From the NCBI RefSeq assembly GCF_000739915.1, contig NZ_BBJT01000002.1, positions 434,001 through 498,000 of the forward strand: a DNA stretch of 64,000 nucleotides, written 5' to 3'. Below, piece after piece: positions 24,640 to 32,640 of the stretch (position 1 is the first letter of the stretch; each line of letters begins with the position of its first letter). A program made the position numbers and the translations under genes. The notes under the pieces are model-generated. The model was not told the origin of the DNA and searched no databases. It saw only the letters and a program-made list of their open reading frames with translations. This DNA is from Paenibacillus chitinolyticus NBRC 15660 (GTDB lineage: Bacteria; Bacillota; Bacilli; Paenibacillales; NBRC-103111).

Positions 24640-26123
24640 GCTTCCCCCTCCCCGGCCTCCTCGTAAGGCAATTCGATAATGACCGTCGTCACCTGTTCGG
24701 CGCTCTTTATCCCGATCGTACCGCCGAGCCCGTCCACAATCGCTTTGCTGATGCTCAGACCCAGACCGCTGCTGCCGGCTTCCCGGTCGTCCGGTCCGCT
24801 TACCCGGTAGAACGGCTCGAATATTTTAGCCAATTCTCCGGACGGGATCGTTTCCCCCTCGTTCTTCACGGAAATCCGGACGAATCCCGGCAGTTTCTCT
24901 GCTTTGACAAGAACCGTGGACGGAGACCGGCCGTATTTGATCGCGTTGTCGATAATATTGATGTAAAGCTGCCTGATTTTAGCCGGGTCCGCGACCAGGG
25001 ACAGGTTTTCGTCCGCCTCACAATGAATGAATTTGTTGTACTTCTGGGCTTTCAGCAGCATTCCGTCGCATACGTCACGCAGAATAAGGCCCGGTTCGAT
25101 CGTTTCCGTCGCATCCTGTCCGCCGGTTTCCCTGGATAGGGTGAGCAGTTGAAGCACCATTTCGTGCAGCCGTTTGCTTTCACTCACGATATGATTCATT
25201 CCTTTGGCAAAAAAAGCTTCGTCCCGGCTGCCTACTTCACGAATAAGCTCAGCGTACCCGATGATCGAAGTAAGAGGCGTTTTCAGTTCATGCGTGACAT
25301 GATCGAAAAATTGCTTCCGATGCCGGTTCAGTTCTTCCAGGCGGTCTCGATCCTTCTTGATCCGCTGAATTTGTTTCTTGATCTGCACGATCATATTGCC
25401 GAAGTTGTGCGCAAGCTGGCCGATTTCATCTTTTCTGCGGAAGCCGATTTTGATATTTAAGTTGCCGTTCGTCACTTCCGAAGAAGCTTTAGTAAGTTTG
25501 ATCAGGGGAATCGTAATGTTTCTGGACAACAGATAGGAAAAAACAAACGCCGCAATAAAAATAGCGACCGTCACAGAAGAGAAAACGTCCAGAATGTGTT
25601 TTCTTTGTTCGTACAGCAATGAAAAATCTTTGCCGAACCGCAGAATGCCGACTTTCTTGCCTTCGACAATAACCGGATAGGCATAAAACACTTCCGCCTT
25701 CTGGTCCGTGTATCGGATCCGGTAGGCTGTTTTTCCGACCAGTGCATACTGCAGATCGTCCGGGTTCGCCGACAAAAACTTCGCTTCGTCCGAAGCAAAA
25801 ATCAGATCGCCCGCAACCGAATAAGCGCTTGTATGACTGGAAGTGACATGGTTCAGATCCCGGACCATTTCCTCCGCCATCTGCTGGAAGTACACGTCAT
25901 CCGTGTTGAAATGGTTAATCAGAAACGCCTGTTTGACGTAAATGCTGCTGTTGTTTTTGAGCTGGATCAAATCCTGGGTAATGATTTTTTCATTGCTGGT
26001 TTCAATGATCCGGACAACGAAATGATGGAGCAGCAGAAAAGAAACGGAAAAGATGACGAACAGCCCGATCAGAAATTTGGCTCTGATGGTCCAGAACATG
26101 CCGCTAATCCACCTGTTTTTCAA
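24636..26123 (-). CDS. Sensor histidine kinase with extracytoplasmic domain and HAMP
   Basis: The 495-residue kinase has membrane segment 1 (residues about 15-35), an outer domain (about 36-178) and segment 2 (about 180-200). A HAMP region follows (RNITIPLIKLTKASSEVTNGNL...), then a HisKA domain with His278 in VTHELKTPLTSIIG and an HATPase domain (N-box NIIDNAIKYG, G1 and GSSGLGLSI). It would autophosphorylate on a signal sensed at the outer face and pass phosphate to the OmpR-type regulator encoded just upstream. Its start overlaps that gene by 20 bp. The signal is unknown. Confidence 0.92.
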   Translation of the reverse strand: MKNRWISGMFWTIRAKFLIGLFVIFSVSFLLLHHFVVRIIETSNEKIITQDLIQLKNNSSIYVKQAFLINHFNTDDVYFQQMAEEMVRDLNHVTSSHTSAYSVAGDLIFASDEAKFLSANPDDLQYALVGKTAYRIRYTDQKAEVFYAYPVIVEGKKVGILRFGKDFSLLYEQRKHILDVFSSVTVAIFIAAFVFSYLLSRNITIPLIKLTKASSEVTNGNLNIKIGFRRKDEIGQLAHNFGNMIVQIKKQIQRIKKDRDRLEELNRHRKQFFDHVTHELKTPLTSIIGYAELIREVGSRDEAFFAKGMNHIVSESKRLHEMVLQLLTLSRETGGQDATETIEPGLILRDVCDGMLLKAQKYNKFIHCEADENLSLVADPAKIRQLYINIIDNAIKYGRSPSTVLVKAEKLPGFVRISVKNEGETIPSGELAKIFEPFYRVSGPDDREAGSSGLGLSISKAIVDGLGGTIGIKSAEQVTTVIIELPYEEAGEGEA

Positions 26124-26811
26124 ATTTGTATCCCACCCCGAATACCGTCACGATCAGATCGCCCGCTCCCAGTTTTTTGCGCAGCCGTTGAATATGGATG
26201 TCCACCGTTCTCGTATCTCCCGTATAATCGTAGCCCCATACGAAATCCAGCAGTTCCGTCCGGGTGAAAATCTTGCCTCTGTACTTGCACAGCGTGAGAA
26301 GAAGATCGAATTCTTTCGGAGTCAGATCGACATCCTCGCCGCCGATTCTGACCGTTCTTTCCTGCTCGACGATTTCGACGTCCCTGAACCGGATCACGGC
26401 AGCCGCCGGTGCTTCCGGCATAACGTTGGCTTGGCTGACTCTTCTCAGCACCGTCCGGATGCGGACGGCCACCTCGCGCAAATCGAACGGTTTCGTAATG
26501 TAATCGTCCGCCCCGTATTCAAGCCCTTGAATCTTGTCGGTAATATCCGATTTGGCCGTAATCATAATGATCGGGATTTTATAGGTGGCCGTAACCTGTC
26601 TGCATACTTCGAGCCCGCTCAAATCCGGCAGCATCCAGTCGAGCAGAAGCAGATCAGGCCGCACCTGGCCGATCTTAAGCAAGCCTTCCGCCGCCGAATG
26701 GGCGGTGAAAGCCTCAAACCCCTCCCGGTTCAGCCCATACGCAAGCAAATCCGCAATAGCTTCTTCATCTTCGATGATCAACAGTTTGGTCTTCTCTCTA
26801 GTATTCTCCAT
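26104..26811 (-). CDS. OmpR/PhoB-family response regulator
   Basis: Translation is placed at the ATG at 26811 (MENTREKTKLLIIEDEEAI) because GGAG lies about 7 bp before it; the longer ORF start lacks a site. The 235-residue protein has a receiver domain with phosphoacceptor Asp58 (LLLLDWMLPDLSG) and conserved Lys in ITKPFD. A winged-helix DNA-binding domain follows (LTPKEFDLLLTLCKYRGKIFTRTELLDFVWGYDYTGDTRTVDIHIQRLRKKL). It is coupled to the kinase gene that follows. A 68-bp upstream segment is duplicated at 29059, near the MarR gene. Confidence 0.93.
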   Translation of the reverse strand: MENTREKTKLLIIEDEEAIADLLAYGLNREGFEAFTAHSAAEGLLKIGQVRPDLLLLDWMLPDLSGLEVCRQVTATYKIPIIMITAKSDITDKIQGLEYGADDYITKPFDLREVAVRIRTVLRRVSQANVMPEAPAAAVIRFRDVEIVEQERTVRIGGEDVDLTPKEFDLLLTLCKYRGKIFTRTELLDFVWGYDYTGDTRTVDIHIQRLRKKLGAGDLIVTVFGVGYKFEKQVD

Positions 26812-26820
26812 ACCTTCACT

Positions 26821-26888
26821 CCGTTCTAGATGAAATCGTAGCACAACCTGTGCCGCCGTTACCAGAAGCTTATTTACATTTATTTGCA
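26821..26888 (-). repeat. Duplicated upstream box, copy 1 (response-regulator leader)
   Basis: This 68-bp segment matches 29059-29126 at about 62 positions. On the minus strand it contains A/T-rich direct repeats (AAATAAATGTAAATAA) followed by a possible -10 (TACGAT). It sits directly before the response-regulator ribosome binding site and after the MFS terminator. Confidence 0.8.
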
Positions 26889-26896
26889 TCGGGAGA

Positions 26897-26937
26897 CAAA
26901 AAAAGCCGTCCATCCGCTTCTCTGCGGACAGATGGCT
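26897..26937 (-). terminator. Terminator after the MFS gene
   Basis: On the minus strand AGCCATCTGTCCGC pairs with GCGGATGGACGGCT and is followed by TTTTTTT, about 70 bp past the MFS stop. Confidence 0.85.
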
Positions 26938-27008
26938 CTATTTTAAATGACCGGTGTTTGCGGAAGGCACGTTGTTTAACCCCTCCCGTCACAAACCGAT
27001 ACGTTCCC

Positions 27009-28229
27009 TTACCGCGATTTTTTAACTTCCAAAGGCTCCTCCCGGTCAATCAGACAGGCTGCCGCCAAACCGATGCACAAAATCGAAGCGAGCAGAAGGA
27101 ACGTAACGGGATAGCTGAAGCTTTTCATAAAAGAAAGCGACAATACCGGACCGAAGCTCGTTCCCGCAAACAAAACGAACGTATATACAGACACCGCGAT
27201 TCCGCGCAGTTTACCGCCCAACTGGCCGACGAGAGAGACGAGCGAAGGAACCGCCAGCGCGATGCCCGCCACGAATACGAGACTTACCGCAACGAGAACC
27301 GGCAGACTGGAGATCAGCCCCATCGAAGCCAATCCGGCTGCCGCAAGCGCCAGAGCCCCCCGCAGTGTCATGTGTATTCCGAAGCGTTTCGAGACACGTC
27401 CGGCAAACGGCGAGAGAAGCATGGCCGCGATTCCGATGGACCGGACAACCAAAACTCCCTGTTTATCCAGACCGAAGGGAGCTCCGCTTAAATAACTGCC
27501 CAGCACCGTATACATGTTCACAAAAGACATAAGCAGAACGAAAGCGACCACATAACTGAGCACGAGCTGCTTGCGGACAAAAACTTGCCCGATCTGCCGG
27601 ACCGGCTCCCAAATACTCGCGTGGGCCTGCTGGATTCCTCCTTTTGGAAGAAAAACATAAACCAGAACCGCAGTTAGTGCGTAAACGCCGGCAAGCACAT
27701 AAAATACCGCGTTCCACCCGTACTGTTCGCTGATAAGACTGCTGACCACCTGTCCCACGATTCCGGCCGTCAAAAATCCCGTACTGATAAAGCCGATCGT
27801 CGTTACGCGCTTTTCCGCCGGATACATCTCCACGGCATACGCAAGCGCTACCGGTGAGAAAGTGGCAGCCGCCGCTCCTTGAAGCCCCCTGAGAACCACA
27901 ATCCAAGCAAACGAATGGACCAAGGCCAAAAGGAATGAAATAAACGTAAGAACGAGAAGTCCGGTGAAAATAACCTTCTTTCGTCCGTATTTATCGGACA
28001 GAGCGCCATAAATGAGGCATCCGAGAGCAAAGCCGATCGAAAACGTGCTTCCCGCAGCGGCCGCCTCTGTCGGCGTTATGTCATAAAGCCGGGCAAAAAC
28101 CGAAATCAGGGGAATCGTCACAAACAGACTGGACATGACCGCCAGGCCGGACCAGCACAAAATCACGGTCATAAGGGAATAGTTTCTGCGCACGACAGAA
28201 GCATTCGTAAGTGGAGCTTGATTATTCAT
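27009..28229 (-). CDS. MFS drug-efflux-type transporter, 12 TM
   Basis: The 406-residue major facilitator protein has about 12 membrane segments. Its MFS motif A variant is GCLIYGALSDKYGRKKVIFTG between segments 2 and 3, and a motif like LRGLQGAAAATFSPVALAYAVEMYP is typical of DHA1-type drug exporters. GAGGTG precedes the ATG. It follows a MarR-family gene with a 70-bp gap that holds a MarR-type palindrome. Substrate is unknown; drug or metabolite efflux is the family expectation. Confidence 0.87.
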   Translation of the reverse strand: MNNQAPLTNASVVRRNYSLMTVILCWSGLAVMSSLFVTIPLISVFARLYDITPTEAAAAGSTFSIGFALGCLIYGALSDKYGRKKVIFTGLLVLTFISFLLALVHSFAWIVVLRGLQGAAAATFSPVALAYAVEMYPAEKRVTTIGFISTGFLTAGIVGQVVSSLISEQYGWNAVFYVLAGVYALTAVLVYVFLPKGGIQQAHASIWEPVRQIGQVFVRKQLVLSYVVAFVLLMSFVNMYTVLGSYLSGAPFGLDKQGVLVVRSIGIAAMLLSPFAGRVSKRFGIHMTLRGALALAAAGLASMGLISSLPVLVAVSLVFVAGIALAVPSLVSLVGQLGGKLRGIAVSVYTFVLFAGTSFGPVLSLSFMKSFSYPVTFLLLASILCIGLAAACLIDREEPLEVKKSR

Positions 28230-28269
28230 ACTTCACCTCAAGTTGAATGGATGTAATACGGTTATATAA

Positions 28270-28282
28270 TTAGATTATCTAA
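28270..28282 (-). promoter_or_regulatory. MarR-type operator before the MFS gene
   Basis: TTAGATTATCTAA lies in the 70-bp gap between marR stop and MFS start, in the same 19-bp context as the copy at 16103. Confidence 0.75.
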
Positions 28283-28299
28283 CTACATGACTAAAAAAA

Positions 28300-28860
28300 T
28301 TATCTGCCCGTTCCGAGCCGTTTTTCTATGCCTCTGTTAAGCTTAACGAGCATCTTATTAAACAGCTCTCGTTCCTCTTTATCCAATTCATCGACGAGAG
28401 ACGCGCAGGTGGACCAGAATGCGGGCAGCACCCGCTTAACCAACCCGCTCCCTTCGGGACTAAGCCGGATATGTGTCATCCGCCCGTCTTTGCTGTACGG
28501 CTCGCGGATGATCAAGTCTCTCTTGTCGAGCCAGTTCAATAAGGACGTAACCGAGGAGCGGCGTATTCCGAGCCGGTCCGCTATGGAAGAAGGGGTAACG
28601 AGCTCTTTGTCTTGATGAAGAGAGATCAGCAGCAGAATATCCATCTTGCTCTCCGTAATGTCGTAATCGGATAAATGAATATCCATCACATCGAGAACAC
28701 TGTCCCCGAGCCAAAGCATAAGGAGACCTGTAAGAGCGGAATCGCGGTCCGTATCGGAATTCGCGGTGCGTTCCAGCAAATCCCGGTAAGGTTTCGTCCC
28801 CAGTTTCGGCAGCTGCTGTTCGGTCGTATATTCCTTGGCGGGTTTTCTGTTCACGTTCAT
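28300..28860 (-). CDS. MarR-family transcriptional regulator
   Basis: The 186-residue protein has a MarR winged helix: KMDILLLISLHQDKELVTPSSIADRLGIRRSSVTSLLNWLDKRDLIIREPYSKDGRMTHIRLSPEG, about residues 90-155. Helices on both sides would dimerise. GGGAGGTAT lies before the ATG. The N-terminal extension of about 45 residues is longer than in typical MarR proteins. Its promoter carries a palindrome immediately after the -10, and the same palindrome stands before the neighbouring MFS gene and a distant ABC exporter. It is therefore a likely repressor of these efflux genes and of itself. Confidence 0.88.
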   Translation of the reverse strand: MNVNRKPAKEYTTEQQLPKLGTKPYRDLLERTANSDTDRDSALTGLLMLWLGDSVLDVMDIHLSDYDITESKMDILLLISLHQDKELVTPSSIADRLGIRRSSVTSLLNWLDKRDLIIREPYSKDGRMTHIRLSPEGSGLVKRVLPAFWSTCASLVDELDKEERELFNKMLVKLNRGIEKRLGTGR

Positions 28861-28932
28861 ATACCTCCCTTCTCCGTTATTCGCCTATCGTTGTTCGATC
28901 ATTCACGGTGCAGCTTTCATCGTTCCTGTTAG

Positions 28933-28982
28933 TTAGATAATCTAATCAAAATCACTATAACGTATCGTTTCCGTTTTTGCAA
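28933..28982 (-). promoter_or_regulatory. marR promoter with operator at the start site
   Basis: On the minus strand TTGCAA (28977-28982), a 17-bp spacer and TATAGT (28954-28959) form a good sigma-A promoter. TTAGATTATCTAA follows at 28933-28945, overlapping the expected transcription start, the classic place for repression. Confidence 0.72.
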
Positions 28983-29058
28983 GCGTCAGTATGGAGCGCG
29001 TAACCGGCCGGACCGGGTGTCCACTTCTCACGTCAGCTCCGGGCAGGGGCTTTTCAAA

Positions 29059-29126
29059 CCGTTCTAGATGAAATCGCAGCACATCCGGTACCGCCGTTAC
29101 CAAAAGCTAATTTACATTTATTTGCA
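29059..29126 (-). repeat. Duplicated upstream box, copy 2 (between SLH phosphatase and marR)
   Basis: This segment is about 91% identical to 26821-26888. As in copy 1, it lies directly behind a terminator whose hairpin also contains a CCATCTGT-type arm. Here it is about 75 bp upstream of the marR -35, with no gene start at the equivalent distance. Confidence 0.8.
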
Positions 29127-29136
29127 CCGTGCGGAT

Positions 29137-29172
29137 AAAAAAACCATCTGTCCGCTCCAGGCGTACAGATGG
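29137..29172 (-). terminator. Terminator after the SLH metallophosphoesterase gene
   Basis: CCATCTGT pairs with ACAGATGG across a 13-nt loop and is followed on the minus strand by TTTTTTTA. It begins about 10 bp past the stop codon. Confidence 0.88.
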
Positions 29173-29181
29173 CCAGACTCT

Positions 29182-32100
29182 TTATTTGAAGCTCGTAACC
29201 CGGTAGAGAATCACGGCCGCTTCCGCTCTGGTCGTCAGGCCGTAAGGCATAATGCCCGTTCCGCTGCCTTCGACGAGTCTTTCCCGAACGAGGGCGGCTG
29301 CGCTCTCCACCGCGTAAGGAGCAAGTTCGGAGGCATCGTCGAAACCCGCCAGATCACGGGTACTCCCTGACTGAATGCCGTAACCGGCCGCATTCAGCGC
29401 ACGGACGATGAGCGCCATCATGTCTTGTCTCGTGAGGAGCGCGCCGGGATCGAAAGTATCCGGACCGGTGCCTTCCGCGATGCCGAGCGCTTTCGCAGTT
29501 CCGACCGCCTCGTAATAATACGCGCCGGGTAACACATCTCCGAAGCGGCCCGCCGTGTCGGCCTTTAAGCCGAGCGCCCGCACGAGCAGCGTCACGAATT
29601 CGCCTCTCGTAACCGAGCGTGCCGGTTCGAACGTGTCGGCGGTGACGCCTTGTATGACGCCTTTACCGGCGAGAAGTTCTATCGCGTCTTTGGCCCATGC
29701 ATAGCGGCTGTCCACGTCCGTGAACGTCTTTCTCGCAGGTTCAGGCTTCGGCTTCGGCTCCGGTTCCGGTTCCGGCTTTGGCTTGCCGTCCGGATTCACA
29801 GGCGGCTTGGTGCCCGTGACAGGCGGAACCGTGGTCACCGGCGGCAGGGATGAGCCGCCGTCTCCTCCGGAAGAGCCGCCGCCGGACGAACCGTTATCTT
29901 TCGGGATTCCGATCTGCACCGCATCGGAATTGGTCCGTACTCCGGCAGCTTTAATGACGAAGGTATAGCTTTGCTTCGGATCAAGCTTGCCCAGCTCAAG
30001 CTTGTAGGTGCCGGATTTCGTTTCGTCCGGCACATATTCGCTCCAGTAAGGACGAATTTTGTCGTCCTTCTCGTAAATCCGGTACCCTTTCACCGGCTCT
30101 TTGGAGTTCTTCGGACCGTTCCATGACAGTACCGTCCCGCCGCTTCCGCTTTGCACGGCGGCATTTTCGACCTTCGCTGGTTTCTCGTTGGTGCGTTTAA
30201 TGCCGTACTCGTCATATGGCTTGACGTCTTCTCCCTTGACTGCCGTGTACGACGTGAATTTCATCACATCTTTGGACACCGAAACATCGGTGAACATCTT
30301 TTTGAAAGGCTGCTCGTTGATCTTGGCGAAATAATCGTCGTATCCCTTGTATTTCTCGTAAAATTTGCTTCCCACCGTATTCGTCATCAGATAAACTGTT
30401 CCCGGTGGATTGAGGGCATTCCCTGCTCCATCGTCCTTGATGTCTTTCATAGGAACATCGTTCAGCATCTGATAAGATCTCATATACATATGATCGTGGG
30501 CTTCGAATACGACATCAATGCCCATTTGATCCAATGCCGGAATTAAGTGTTTCTTGTAAAAGGCGATCCGTTCGCCTTCCCATTCCCCGGCATTGTCGCC
30601 GGCCGAATAGGGCCCTTTGTGTAACGAAACGAATTTCCATTTCTTGTCGGTCCGGGCTACAACGTTCTTCATCCACTCCAGTTGGGCGGTGAATTCCGGG
30701 TCCACCCAATCCACCTGGCCGCTAGGATCCAGTCCCCCTTCGAACTGAGTGTTGAACTGGATAAACAGGGCGTCGCCATATTCGAATGAATAGATCGAGC
30801 CCTCATGTGTGCCCGGGATGATCTGCTTCGGCAGATTAAAATGATAATAAAAGTTGTTGTTTTCGGTATTTTCGTCACCCTCGTAGTCGTGAACCTCGTG
30901 CCCGCCGAGGATCGGTACGTAAGGCGTGTGAGCCAGCTCGTTCTTGGCCGTATCCAGCAGCCACTGCCACTGCTGCTCCAAATCCCCGTTGTCCACCAGG
31001 TCCCCCGTAACCATAAAAAACTTCGGCTGGCCGGCTTTGTCCACCGCTTTGCGGAAAGTATCCTGCCATAATTCGAAGGAAGACTTGCTGGACCCTTGGG
31101 AATCCGATCCCACAATAAAGCGGAAATCTTCGTCGGCCGCTCCGTCCGTCGTAAACGATCCGACCGGGCCCCAGCCGTCCGGTTCACCGTTGCCCGCCCG
31201 GTACTTGTATGCCGTGCCGGGCTTAAGCCGGTCGGCCGTTACTTTATGACTGGCGAATTTCGTCTTATTGCCGGTATCCCGGTCGCTTTTGACGAAATAA
31301 GATTCAATGACTTCCGAGCTGCCGGAGTATGCGGAAGCTTTCGCTTCCGGGAACACGCCGTCTTTCATTTCGGAAGCTTCGATGACTTGAACCACGGTTC
31401 CCGGAATGTCTGGGGGCGTATACCAGGCGAAGCTCATCGACGTTTTCGGGTCCCCGTTAAACGTCATGTTCAGCAGCTTCGGCGTTTTGGGCGAGGTTCG
31501 GGTCTTGAAGCTCCACGTGATATCTCCGGCAAGCGGATAACCGTCCTCGGCTCCTTTTACAAGTTCTTTCGGAACCAAGACCGTGTAGGTCTTTTCATAC
31601 GCAAAAGGGGTATGCTTGATTGTGAGCGTATCGCCGGATACTTGAAGGAATGTTTCGGACACGTTTCCGTTCTCGTCCGCTACGGTTGCCTGCTTTCCGT
31701 TTTCCAGAGCGATTTTTTTATTGAACTTCAACGACAATTCCCGGTCCGCCGTAATTTCTTCCGACTTGTCTCCCGGAAATTCCGCTACTGCCACCGTGGG
31801 CTCCGAAATATCCGAGCCGCTGATGCGTTCCCCTTTCACTTCGACGGCCCGGATCCGGCTCGAACCCGATCCGCCGATGCCCGGCCCGCCGGACGTTTTT
31901 TCGTCGGAGCTGACGATCCAGCGGATATACAGCTGAGGCTGGTTATCCGCTTCGGAGGGAAGCGGCAACTCGTTCAATTTGCAGGAGTCTCCGCTGCAGT
32001 TGTACGACGATTTGGCCATCACCAGATCGGCGATCGGGGTCCATGTCCGCTTGTCTTGGCTGATCTCAACTTTAAAATTCCGCGGTCCCGATCCGGAAGA

Positions 32101-32565
32101 GTTCTGCTGGGACGACAGGGTGATGCTGCGGAATCCTTTGGTCGGGACGGCCGCCAGCCAGTGCTTGACCCCGTTACCTTCATCCCAGCCCTGATAGCTC
32201 AGCGTGTCGTCTTCCACGTACTCGAACACGCCTCCGGAGTTGCGAAACGTGGACGCGGTGCCGTAAACTCCGCCCGCCGGACGGTAAATTCCGTTGTCAC
32301 CCGCACCGGCGTTCCGGAAATTCCATTGAACCAAGGTCGAACGATCTTTGGGGACTCCGTATGTAGCAGTGAAAACTCCCTGGTCGGGCTGCACATCCCC
32401 CGATCCCCGCTGCTCCGCAATTTGTTCGGCAGGCGATGCCGCCTGCTGCGGCGCAGCAGCGGCAAACAGGCTGCCCGCCGTACTTGAAAACAGGACGACA
32501 AACACCGTCAGTACCGTTAAAACGTGATAAAACTTCTTGCTCAATCGCATGGCACTTCCACACAT
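29182..32565 (-). CDS. SLH-anchored surface metallophosphoesterase (purple-acid-phosphatase-like)
   Basis: The 1127-residue exported protein has, in order: a signal peptide (about 1-37) and a discoidin-like beta domain (about 60-250, WNFRNAG ... IRAVEVKG). A Big/Ig-like domain (about 255-355) and a fibronectin-like PAP N-domain (about 360-480) follow. Next is a calcineurin-type phosphoesterase domain (about 480-750) with FIVGSDSQG, TGDLVDNGD, ILGGHEV, SLHKGPYS and EAHDHMYMR. A fibronectin III domain, a Pro/Glu/Lys linker and three SLH motifs (about 945-1127) end the protein. SLH domains bind pyruvylated cell-wall polymers. The metal-binding GNH(E/D) motif reads GGHE here: the usual Asn ligand is Gly. 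GGGAG precedes the first ATG; a second ATG is five codons in. Confidence 0.85.
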   Translation of the reverse strand: MCGSAMRLSKKFYHVLTVLTVFVVLFSSTAGSLFAAAAPQQAASPAEQIAEQRGSGDVQPDQGVFTATYGVPKDRSTLVQWNFRNAGAGDNGIYRPAGGVYGTASTFRNSGGVFEYVEDDTLSYQGWDEGNGVKHWLAAVPTKGFRSITLSSQQNSSGSGPRNFKVEISQDKRTWTPIADLVMAKSSYNCSGDSCKLNELPLPSEADNQPQLYIRWIVSSDEKTSGGPGIGGSGSSRIRAVEVKGERISGSDISEPTVAVAEFPGDKSEEITADRELSLKFNKKIALENGKQATVADENGNVSETFLQVSGDTLTIKHTPFAYEKTYTVLVPKELVKGAEDGYPLAGDITWSFKTRTSPKTPKLLNMTFNGDPKTSMSFAWYTPPDIPGTVVQVIEASEMKDGVFPEAKASAYSGSSEVIESYFVKSDRDTGNKTKFASHKVTADRLKPGTAYKYRAGNGEPDGWGPVGSFTTDGAADEDFRFIVGSDSQGSSKSSFELWQDTFRKAVDKAGQPKFFMVTGDLVDNGDLEQQWQWLLDTAKNELAHTPYVPILGGHEVHDYEGDENTENNNFYYHFNLPKQIIPGTHEGSIYSFEYGDALFIQFNTQFEGGLDPSGQVDWVDPEFTAQLEWMKNVVARTDKKWKFVSLHKGPYSAGDNAGEWEGERIAFYKKHLIPALDQMGIDVVFEAHDHMYMRSYQMLNDVPMKDIKDDGAGNALNPPGTVYLMTNTVGSKFYEKYKGYDDYFAKINEQPFKKMFTDVSVSKDVMKFTSYTAVKGEDVKPYDEYGIKRTNEKPAKVENAAVQSGSGGTVLSWNGPKNSKEPVKGYRIYEKDDKIRPYWSEYVPDETKSGTYKLELGKLDPKQSYTFVIKAAGVRTNSDAVQIGIPKDNGSSGGGSSGGDGGSSLPPVTTVPPVTGTKPPVNPDGKPKPEPEPEPKPKPEPARKTFTDVDSRYAWAKDAIELLAGKGVIQGVTADTFEPARSVTRGEFVTLLVRALGLKADTAGRFGDVLPGAYYYEAVGTAKALGIAEGTGPDTFDPGALLTRQDMMALIVRALNAAGYGIQSGSTRDLAGFDDASELAPYAVESAAALVRERLVEGSGTGIMPYGLTTRAEAAVILYRVTSFK

Positions 32566-32598
32566 TCCGCTCCCACATCCCTCTCTATTGTCTACAAG

Positions 32599-32628
32599 AA
32601 AAGGGCCTGCATATAGCAGGCCCTTTTC
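32599..32628. terminator. Terminator between GH8 gene and phosphatase gene
   Basis: AAAAGGGCCTGC and GCAGGCCCTTTT form a perfect 12-bp stem around a 6-nt loop, with T-runs on both strands. It ends the GH8 transcript. Confidence 0.9.
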
Positions 32629-32640
32629 TTTCGTTGCTTG

